Shown here in pieces: positions 10,346-21,200 of a DNA stretch of 64,000 nt. The position numbers were made by a program, and so were the translations under genes. Numbering within the stretch: position 1 is the stretch's first letter; every line of letters begins with the position of its first letter. The stretch covers positions 39,341,192-39,405,191 of the forward strand of contig CM055099.1 in assembly GCA_029204225.1 (NCBI GenBank), written 5' to 3'. The notes under the pieces are model-generated. The model did not search any database. It saw nothing but the letters and a program-made list of their open reading frames with translations, and was not told the origin of the DNA. The stretch is from Diphasiastrum complanatum. Its lineage: Eukaryota; Streptophyta; Lycopodiopsida; Lycopodiales; Lycopodiaceae.

Positions 10346-10741
10346 TTTTGGAACGGAAAAAGATGTACCTTAGATTCTGACTAGAACAAGAAGAAAGATT
10401 GACTGAAATTGGAAAAACAAAAGGTAGAGTACTTAGCTCTGTCAGCTACTACCAAAATCTCAGAATGCTCTGACACCTGTGAGAGAAGTTATGATCAACT
10501 AAAGTGCTGATTTTTCCCCTTTTCTAGGCAGCGATGGACCTGTAGAACGTTTTTGAAAAGTCTGATCCAAAAACAGCAAATCAATCAATTTTTTTGGGCT
10601 GGAACAGCAACACTAGAGGTTCTATAACACCTTAAGAAGCTGTCTCCACCTTTTCCCCCACCAAACTCCTCAAGAAACAAGCAAAATTGAAGATTTCTCC
10701 ACTTTCTCTCTCTAGAACGAGCTATTCTCTCTCTAGAACGA

Positions 10742-10754
10742 GGCTCTGATACAA
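10742..10754 (-). other. primer-binding site of the second gypsy element
   Basis: The minus strand reads TTGTATCAGAGCC, one base from TGGTATCAGAGCC, one base away from the proposed LTR end at 10756. Confidence 0.6.
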
Positions 10755-10755
10755 G

Positions 10756-11104
10756 TGTTAGAGATCTAGATACCATAGTAGGGCAAATACTAACTGATCC
10801 ACCCAGCCTTGCCAACTCCCTATATGGAGTAAGTCCCTCCTAGTGTGAGGACTGGTAGCATGCGTACTGCCAAATGTCGGCCACGTGGCACTGATGTAGC
10901 CCACTGCACGTCGGCACCCAACATGGGGCCCTATCCTGCTGACAAGGTCCCTAGGCTGTGTTAGGCCCGCCATGGCTATGGTTCATGCTGGGGCACGCTA
11001 CTCACACTGTCTTGCCCGGTCGGACGTGTACGCTGGACATGCCTCTGACTATGGTATTTGACCTCCGTTCTCTAGGGTTCGACATTGGTTACAGGCTCGT
11101 AACA
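10756..11104 (-). repeat. candidate 5' LTR of the second gypsy element
   Basis: It begins TGTTAGAG next to the primer site and may end GCTCGTAACA at 11104 (TGTTA/TAACA termini). There is no second copy in the window, so the outer end is a guess from the termini alone. Confidence 0.45.
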
Positions 11105-12121
11105 AGGAGGTTGTTACTGTACAATAATCTACAAGTATAAAGACATCTTGTTCTAGTCTAATTTCAAACCCTAGCAATTTGAATTAAATGTCCCAATCCT
11201 ATGCTTGTCTTGTCTTACAACTGCAAATGATGGCTGTGAAAAATCTCACTCTTCTTCACCTATAGAAGTGTGAGATTATCATTCATAAAAGATGAGGCCT
11301 AAGCTTAGCCCTCCACCTCAGCATTGTCGTCTACTCTTCTGAGATACAAAATTTATTTTTTTGTCCACCATGCTTTATTGTGATCTTGCCCATATTGAAT
11401 TGTGATTTATTAGTCAAACTATAGTAATGTAGGCCTCATGTTTTTAGTGTCTGATGCAGTTTAGATTAGCTCTTAGCTAAGTTAGATAATTATAGCTAGC
11501 TAGGGTTGTTTTGATTTGTGCATTTTTGAAAAGTGCATTTGCCAAGTATGGTACTTCATCTATAGGCACAAGTTGATAAAAGAGATTGCATTGCAATACA
11601 CAACTTGCTTTAATGTCCATAAATCACTCAACTGTCTTCGCTCGCGATGCTTACTTCGAAGAACTTAAGAGTACACCTTCTGCAATGTCTATAAATCACT
11701 TAACTAGTTTTGCTTGCTTACTTTTGAGAACTTGAGATTTAAATATTTGCATGAGTAACAGAGGGCAGAATTGTTTTTGGGAATTTCAGGGACCTTGGGG
11801 AATTGAAATATTGAAAGGTCAGAACAGGAAACTCTGTTAAATTTTGTGCTTGTTTTGATGTAAAGCAAGGAGTTTTATGTCTGTGTAGCAACCTTTTTTG
11901 TATTATTCTCATTTCAGACGAATGGATGTTTCTATGTATGTTATTTTGCTACTTCACCTGGACTTTAAATCCTCTATTGGAACTAATATGACATAGTCTG
12001 TTCTTAGGTTCAATGAGGACTTTAAATCCTCCATTGGAGTGAATAACATAGTTGTAGTGGTAGGATGTTTTATTAGTTTTGATAAGGACTTTAAATCCTC
12101 TATTCTTTCTTGCCGCTGCAG
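11105..12121 (+). other. upstream intron of the RAB3GAP2-like gene, with a triplicated motif
   Basis: No coding exon was recognised here; the intron leading to the exon at 12122 occupies at least the right part. The 18-base phrase ggactttaaatcctcYatt occurs three times (about 11960, 12015 and 12087), with partly conserved DNA between. The acceptor (tgccgctgcag) ends at 12121. Confidence 0.55.
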
Positions 12122-12282
12122 ACTTTCCGAGGATAAAAGCAACTCTTTGAGGGAAATTTTGTTTTCCAAGGTTGTACCAGCTACAGTGTCCACCTTGTCC
12201 TCTCTGGCAAAGACATTTTGGCGTACTGAGCACACGCCGCCTACAAGGCCAGTGGATATCAAACCCCAGGATTTTGGAAGAG
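12122..12282 (+). CDS. RAB3GAP2: RAB3GAP2-like exon a
   Basis: 161 bp. Ends GGAAGAG|GTAAG and leaves one codon base that joins CC of the next exon to give Ala. This is the linker and coil segment before the PPRRGE block. Confidence 0.85.
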
Positions 12283-15200
12283 GTAAGATTGGATTTTCTG
12301 TTGGAGCATGTAGTGAAGTTTTGGTTCATAGGTAACACTGTTAGGCTTCCAATTCATTCTTGTGCGAAACATATAAATGCTGTTCATTTCAGATATGTTT
12401 AAAATCATTGAATGCTCTACTTTCAGACAGTAGAAAATGTATGGTGGGGAACAGATTTGTAATGAGGATCAAAGCATAGTTTTTGTTGTGTACAGTTTGT
12501 ACGCACATTCTAATGGTTGGAGCTTTATGAAGCTATAAATTCCTCCATAGTGTATCTTTTTCAATACTGCTGGGATTCTTTGACATAATTTGATCAGACA
12601 AATGGAGTGACATACATATTAGTTTGACTGTGTAAAATGCTGAGGAGATCCTACTTAAATTTTAATACACTTTTTTGGGACTATAATTGTGCTTGATTTG
12701 AAGTGTCAAATCAAGAGTACTTCTGTCAGGTTGTAGCTGCCATTATTTTGGATTCAAGCTGCTATATTTTTGGCATTCTGTCTTGCAGCCTCACTTATTA
12801 CCACTCTGAAAGACCCGCCTAGGAGGGGAGAAAGACTTGCAGTGTCCCCCAGTGGTTCTTTGGCTGCTATCACCGATTCTCTTGGTCGTGTCCTTCTATT
12901 GGATGTGCGTGCTCTTGTGGTTGTGCGTTTATGGAAGGTAACAATCAGAGTAGAATTGATTAGTAAAGACTATATTTGCTGCATTGATGTTATTTATTAG
13001 TTGGCTGTGCCAGTATCAGTTCATGTGCAGTTCGTGAGAAATAAAAATTCATTGGATTTAATAAGCTGAAATGCAGTATTTGAGAAAAAATTAGATTCGT
13101 GGTTGCAGGGTTACCGTGATGCCTATTGCATGTTCCTGGAAGCACCTCTAGATGGAAATACCGGTCTTCCATTATCAGGAAAAGCTACTCAAGAAATGCA
13201 GCACTCGGTCAAGAAAAATTTCTGCCTTTGCCTTGCCATTCATGCTCCACGCAGAGGAGTTGTTGAGGTATCCCATTTGCTAGAAATTAGGGCACTGACA
13301 TACATGCCCACTTTCTGATATCATGGAGTAAAACCATCACTCTTGATGAAAATCACTAAGACATATAGAATTAGCATTCCTCATTGCATGATTGGACAAC
13401 AACACAATCATATTTTCGATCAATGCACAAGGAAATACAACACTATTGATCACAATCATAATACAAGTACAATATACCTTGTTGGCAAGGGGCAGCCACA
13501 CTTTCCACATGTTTTGGACTCTCTCACAAGACCTTGACTTAACCGACTCTTTCATAAGCACCTAGGTTTTTCTCGTAGAACCCTCTCTTAACATTATACG
13601 AGTAAGCATCCTATACATTGGCTAGGGCAGTGTTCATACCCTAGCATAGATGAATCCATTCTTATCATGTATGGAAATTAGTCATGTAAGTGACACTTGT
13701 TGCCTAGACCTCCATAGGACCTTATAAACCTGCGCAGTTGAAGTTTCATCACTTCTTAGGAACTTTCAAGAAAAGCTTCATCACCTCAGTAGCTGTTTTT
13801 TCTCTTGTATGTCTTCATTTGTGCCAGTGATTGGAGTTGAACTCACGAGCTCAGGTAGAGGAAAAAAAGTCTTTACCAACATGCCACTTATTAAAGGACC
13901 ACTTGGTACTGTTGTTTAATCTTAGTTTGAAATGTTTTTTAGCAATAATTCTGAACTAGCACCTCAGGACTATTAGTAGTGCTATCATGTTGGATATAGC
14001 ATGTATTTCTCGAGTTCAGGCTCACTACAGTTAAGGACATCATCTATGACATTGGGCTTTGGCATGACGTTTATCTTTTGAAATGAACGTGATGCAAATA
14101 CAAGTAATGGACTCACAATGAAAAAATAATCACTAAACTCCAACATGCCCCGCTTAAAAATTATTTTGTCCAACTCTCAGACTCTGACCATAGCTGCCAC
14201 CAAACAGCTGCAATCTTCAAACGAGTCCAAAAGTCCAAAAGTTTGCAAATGTTTTCAAGCAATAAACCAAAATTTCATGCTACATTAAGTTGGAAAATTT
14301 TAGGGTGGTTCTAGGAAAAGATAGTTAAAAAACATGCCTTCTACTTTAAAGTTTGAGTACATTATACACTGTTCAAGTTTCCACAAATATTACTTTTGTT
14401 AATAAAAGTTCACACTACGAATTTGCAAATGCGTTTGTTGGTAATATGATTTTGACTCGAGTACATTAAGTGACACAAGACTTATATGCAATAGCTTGTT
14501 GTCATATCACAGCCTTCTGATTTGTTAACCTCTGTAATGAACTTGATGAATGGGAATAAAGCTTGACTACTCATTGTCATAAATTGTATGTTTTACTTTT
14601 CAAAGCATTCATGCAATGTTATTGCTATGGATTAGAATTCGATGATGAAAATATTTTCCTTTGAGATATATATTGAAAATGATTTAAAGATATTTTTGGG
14701 TTGTAGGAACCATAGTTGCAGCGAATCGCGATTCTGCGAATCGCGATTCGCTGCAGCGAATCGTGGACAGAATCGCAAAAAAAAAAAAAAAAACAAAAAC
14801 CCGATTTTCGGCCGCCTCCTCGCGCACAGAACCGCGCCAGTAGTGGAGGAGGCAAATTTTTTTTTCTGAGAGCCGTGGGCGTCCAATCTTCGCAAGTGAA
14901 TACTTGGCAGGCATCTACTCGACGATACGGAGTTGGTGTGCACGGTGCCGGGTGGGTCTGAGCTTCGTGGAGAGCGAAACGATCAAATTTCGATATTTGG
15001 TAAGTGTAGGCTTGATTTTTTGCAATTGTTGACATTGAGCTGTAGGCAACCAAATCGAGCGTAGTCTGGCTCTAGACCACCTTTCTTCACGCCCACAGTG
15101 ATTTTTACAGCATCAGTTTCAGCCGTCATGACACGCCTAGCGAGATTTGAACACCACATTCCAAATGCTTGTGTATTTTGGCCATTTCCACAGAATGGCT

Positions 15201-18200
15201 TGTTGGAAACCGAGTGAGGTGATGTCTGAGCCTAGAATGCATTTCCACATGCTTGCACAGACTCCTATGACCTCCGTTCCGCCCGTCTACGTTCGTATCA
15301 CAAATTTCAATTTTCATGCCCTGATTCCATACTTTTTAGGGTTTAGACGTGGACCATCGTGCAAACATCTGCTAGGGGGGCGGTTTAGGCCCACACTGCA
15401 CTCCTTTATGCCTGCACGGACTCCGACGCTAACGTCAGTCGCCTGTTATCCCTCATACAGAAATTATTCTATCCCACGCCCTAATCTCATGTTCTTCTTT
15501 GGCACTTGATATAATGTGTGAACTGGAATCGTTCTGATGTATGCTCTGGTATTTTGAGCTCTATTTGAGCTCGGTAATGTTGTTCAATGCAATGTATTTT
15601 TTTTTTCTGCTGAACGTTTGCCTGATTATTTGTTGTTTGCAGGTTTAGGGTCGTGTTGATACGATGCCAGTGCGGGACCGAGGCCTTTGGGCCGAGGTTG
15701 AGCTTACCGACGGGGATGTGGGCACACACCATGGCTCAGGCACCCGCAGATGGAGATGCTTGCATTGCGGTGGTCACTTCACGGGATCACTCACCAGGGT
15801 TAGGGCTCACTTGCTGCGGGTCAGAGGGCCAGATGGGCGGACATTGGGCATATCTGATTGCCCCAGGATTTCTGATGAGGATCTGCAGAGGTTGTCTACC
15901 ATGTACGGGCCCGGTACTGCATCATAGGGTTCTAGACAGGGACAGACAGCAGGAGCAGCTACAGGTAGGCATGCAGGAGGGCTCACAGGCAGACAGGCAG
16001 GGCCTACCATGGATATTGGGCCTAGTACATCACGGGCAGGGCATGGTATAGCTGCAGGGCGTAGTACATCATGGGTTGGGCATGGTACAGGTGCAGGGCC
16101 CAGTACTAAAGAATTACAAGACCTAGCTATGGAGTATCTTAACTCAGATGCTAGATCAACTATGAAAGCTTGAGAAAACTTGGCTATGGAAATATCACAC
16201 ACAAGGAGAATTGCATGAGCATCTCACAAACTCAAAAGTCTCAAGAAGAAATGAATTGCTAGTGAGAGAGAGGAGGGCGTGGGTCCTCCAAATCCCTTGT
16301 GAGGCAAGCACCTCCTTTACATGCATGGAAAGTCTAGGTGTCAACCATGGGAGTGAGCTACTTGGCCAAGTGGGCCACTTGCACTAATTTACATAACTTA
16401 ACAAAAGGGGGGGTCATGTATTTAATTAAAAACATGCCCCATGAGTTATGTACAACTTAACTAATGCTTAGCCAAAAGGGGTAAAATAGGCATTACTCTT
16501 CAACACCCCCCCTTAATGGCAATTTTATTCAAACTGACACCCAACAAAGTTCTGAACTTTTCAAACTTATCTTTACTAAGTGGTTTAGTAAAAATATCAG
16601 CTGTCTGGTTGTTGGTGTCGCAATAAACTAGCTCGATCTCCCCACTGTGCACTTTCTCTCGTATAAAATGCTGGTCCACCTCTATATGTTTTGTCCGTGC
16701 ATGATAGACTGGATTCCTTGCAAGCTGAATGCAGCTTTGGTTATCACAATGTAACAATGTAGGTCTTACTTGAGCAATCTGCATGTCCTCAAGTAGACGG
16801 CGTAACCAAATGGCTTCACAGGCAGACCTCGTAGTCGCCCTGTACTCAGCTTCGGTAGACGATAGAGCAATTGTAGGCTGCTTCTTACTGCACCACGATA
16901 TAGCCCCTGAACCTAGGCTGAAGCAATAGCCTGTCGTCGATCTCCGATCGTCTCTATCACCTGCCCAATCAGAATCTGAATAGCCTTCCAGCTGAAGATT
17001 CCCGTCATCCGTGTATCCAATCCCATAAGTCACTGTCCCTCTCACATATCGTAGGATCCGCTTGGCTGCCTTCCAATGTGCTTCGGTAGGCTTACACATG
17101 TATTGACTTGCGATTCCAACCGCATAAGCAATATCTGGCCTGGTGGTAGTAAGGTAAATCAGGCTGCCCACTAACTGACGATAGAGCGTCTCATCTGCAA
17201 ATGCTGGACCATCATCTTTTGATGGCTTGTTGCTTGCATCCATGGGTGTGCTGATTGGTTTGCTTTCTTGCATGTTAAACTTCTTCAATAATTTCTGTGC
17301 ATACTTTGCCTGTGAGATAAAAAGACAACGCTTTCCTTTCCAAACTTCAACTCCTAGGCAATAGTGTAGCAAACCCAAATCTTTCATTTCAAACTCATTA
17401 GAAAGATTCTTCTTAACACAAGCAATAAGCTTCTTATTGCTTCCCGTGATGAGTAGATCATCCACATAGAGCACAACAACCACAAAGTCTTCTCCTTCCC
17501 TGAAGACATAAAGATTGCAATCAGACTTACTCTTCTCAAACCCTTGCCTTGCAAAGTACTCATCAATTCGGCTATACCAAGCCCTTGGCGCCTGTTTGAG
17601 CCCATACAAGGCTTTCCTAAGCCTGCAAACCAGATTCTCCTTGCCAGTTATTTCAAATCCCTGCGGTTGTTCCATGTAAACCTCCTCCTGTAGGTGCCCA
17701 TTAAGAAAGGCACTCTTGACATCCATTTGATGGACATCCCAATCAAAATATGAGGCTATAGCCAAAACGGTCCTGATAGATGTCATTTTAGCAACAGGTG
17801 CGAATGTCTCATCATAGTCTAGCCCCTCTTGCTGAGCATAGCCTTTCGCCACCAACCTTGCCTTGTACTTGTCCACTGTTCCATTGGCATGAAACTTGGT
17901 CTTATAGACCCACTTGCAACCTATTGGTTGCTTCCCTTCTGGCAATGTAGTGAGCTCCCATGTGTCATTCTTGACAATGGAGTCGTACTCCTCCTGCATG
18001 GCATGTTGCCATACCTTTTCTCTCACGGCTTCGTGAAAGAATTGTGGCTCATCTGCATTCAGAATAGTGGACATAAGAGCAAAGTTAGTCTCTTGTCTCT
18101 CATGAGACCTAAGAGATCTTCTGACACCCTGTTCACTGCTCTCTCCTTCTTCAATCATTTGACCTTCTTTGATTGTTTCCCAATACCACCTAGGTAGCTT

Positions 18201-21200
18201 CTTCCTAGCAGTGGGTGATGTGGATGGTGACCACGTATCCCATGGTACTGTTTTAGTCTTCCGTTTGTCCCCAACTTCTGCTTCTGGTACTTGGCCAAAA
18301 AGAGGTCTCGAACTAGTAGGTTCGATTTCCTGTTGTTGCTCCTGCACTTGAGGCTTACGGGACTCTTGACTAGGATCCTCATCCGTGGAATCAATCAAGG
18401 GTATGAACTCAGTAATTCCTTCCTTCTCCTGCTCCTGTATCTTGGGTGCATGCTCTTCATCAAAGATGACATCTCGACTTAGGATCTTCCTCCTGTTTTC
18501 GAGATCATATAGCACATAAGCTTTCTCACCTTCACTATACCCAAGAAAGACACACTTTACGGATTTTGCATCAAGTTTCTTCCGCAAGTCCTTTGGTATA
18601 TGTGCATATGCTGTACACCCAAATACTCGAAGGCTGCCCACTTTGGGCTTCTTGCCACTATATGCCTCTTCTGGCGTGATTCCTTCAACTGCTTTGGTTG
18701 GACTTCTATTCAATAGAAAAACAGCAGTTGCTACCGCTTGTGCCCAAAAGGAATTTGGCAACCCCTTTGCCTTGAGCATGCTCCTCGCACACTCAACTAT
18801 AGACCTGTTTTTCCGCTCAGCCACGCCGTTTTGCTGCGGTGTATGTGGAGCAGTAAACTGTCTCTTTATCCCACATGCTTTGCAAAGATCTTTGAACTCA
18901 TCAGAAATATACTCACCACCCTTATCTGACCTGAGAGTCTTTAACCTCTTTCCTGTGTGGTTTTCTACCATAGCTTTCCACTGTTTGAAGTATTTGAACG
19001 CTTCAGATTTCAGTTTCAGAAAATAGACCCATACCTTCCGAGAGAAATCATCTACGAAGGTCATGAGATAGTATGCCCCCCCTGCTGATTTGACCTGCAT
19101 GGGACCACATAAATCTGAATGCACAAGTTCAAGAATGCCCTTGGCCCTGGTAGCTTTCTCCTTTGGAAACTTTTTCCTCTGTTGCTTCCCTAATGCACAA
19201 GCCTCACATGTATCTGAAGAAGACTTAATGCTAGGAAGATCTACTACCATTTTGTGCCTGTTCAAAACTTGCAAACTTTTGTAACTCAAATGACCATATC
19301 TCTCATGCCAAAGCTTGTCCCGATTAGTATCTCTTGCAGACAAGGCCTCTTGGCTAGGAATGGTTGTGAAAAGCTTGTAAAGACCTCCTTCTTGCATTCC
19401 CTTGGCTACCACTTTGAAGTTCTTCTCTTTGTCTTTTACCAAACATTTAGAATCATTAAACTCTACCACCATGTTCTGTTTGGTAATGGCACCAACAGAT
19501 AACAAGTTCTTAGCCAACCCTGGTACATGCAACACACTTTTAATTTCCTTCACCTCACCTGATGATAGCTGTATTGCAACTGTACCTTTGCCCCTCACCA
19601 TACGTGTAGAATTATCTCCAAGGCAAACATGCTGGCTATCTTCTGTCTCCTCATAGGTGCTGAACCAATCTCTATGAGGTGTCATGTGCTTTGAGGCTCC
19701 AGAAATCAATGTACCATCCACCAAATGTGGATTCAGATGATAGGGCTGCGGTGAATAGCTCAAGCACACCAGATTGCTCCTCCTCTGCAACTTTGTCAAC
19801 AAAGTGACTCTGCTGGTTCTTTCCCTTCTTCTGATCACTTTGCTTCTTCCTGCATTCAAAAGCAAAATGCCCATACTTACCACAATAGTTGCAGTTGCCC
19901 TTCCTCTTGGGTGTAGATGAGGAATTGGTGCTTGACTCCTCTCCAACCTGTAACTTGGACACCTACTGCTCCAAGCTTTGCTTTGAGTTCTTCTTTTTGC
20001 CTTTGCCTTTCTTCTGAAAGTTTTGCTTCTTCTTAGAAGCAAATGCAAGCTCTGGATTATCTTCCCTTTCAGAAAGATTCTTCCTTCTCATCTCCTCCTG
20101 TAAAAGAAGACCACATAACTCCCCAAAGGTTGGGAGTTTCTCCCTAGCAGAAAGGGACATCACATAGTCTTGATAGTTGAATGACAAGCTGTTCAAGACT
20201 ATGGGAACAATACTCCTGTCACTTACTTTCTCTCCAACTGAAGCAAGCTGATCCAATAGGTCCTTGACCTTTGTAATATGATCACCAATTGTTGCACCTG
20301 CTTCCATCTTGAGAGTATATAACCTGTTTTGCAAATACACCAGCTTGGCTGAATCCACTGTTTCAAACATAGACTTCAGAATTGTCCAAGCATCAGCTGC
20401 ATCCCTTGCATTGCAAATGTGAGGAATAATATTGTCCTTGACAGAAAGATTGATTATCCTATGAGCTTTATGTCTCCTGTTCATGTAGTCCTTCAATTCA
20501 GGATCAGATGTTGGTACAGGTTCTGTACCTGTCATGACCTCCCAGCAATTCTTATCCATCAAGATATTGGCTATCTTGAACGTGTGATGTTTGGCATAAG
20601 AGCAATTGATTTCTTGGAGAAGGTGGAGATTTGAGTGCTTGAACCAAGAATTGTCATCAGGAAGATCCAGTACCTACTTTCAAGATTCTCAAGAAGATTT
20701 GCGCCCAATTTCCAGCCCACTAAAAGGGTATGAGCCTACATTTTAGATTTCTAGGAGTGTCAGAAATGAGAGAAGATGGATTTAGTGATTTGGAGAGCTA
20801 GTGCCTAATTTTTAGCTTGCTGAAAGAAAGGAAGTCACAAGTAAAAATTTCAAGAAGAATAGAACTATAAGTCTTGGCTGAGTCTCAAGCAAAGCACTTG
20901 AGTGATCAAGGGTATATCGGTCATTATGTAGAGTTATTTCTTAGGATACTTGAGGATATTCCTATGGTATTGCAAGTGGTTCATTTCGTAGAGGGCCTTA
21001 GACAAAATGTTTGTTTCCGACTTTATAGCTTGGCAAGAGTAGGCGCATGATTGTGAGGTGCTATCCAAATAGTATTCTCTATGAAAATGGTAAGAAAGTC
21101 CAGGATTATTCATGGATATACAATATGTCAGGGCTTATTGTTATCGATAAATAATATATTTAGGGTTTTCTACAGTACTTTTGAGGTTTATTTGACATTA

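Larger units (their letters stand above)
16171..20640 (-). mobile_element. Ty1/copia retrotransposon, nearly complete coding
   Basis: A minus-strand copia element lying in antisense within the RAB3GAP2-like intron and directly against the hAT relic. It has a 3' LTR (16171-16505), a polypurine tract, and a gag-pol carrying protease, integrase, RT and RNase H in the copia order (integrase before RT). I could not find a 5' LTR or primer site in 20560-21200, so the right end is open and the gag N terminus is weak before about 20562. Two lesions in the coding are clear (a TAG in gag and a frameshift in protease). Confidence 0.88.

Noticed and set aside
11949-12338. Minus-strand open frames of 102-129 codons opposite the first RAB3GAP2-like exon
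   Set aside because: Shadow frames; the plus strand carries the conserved protein with consensus splice sites.
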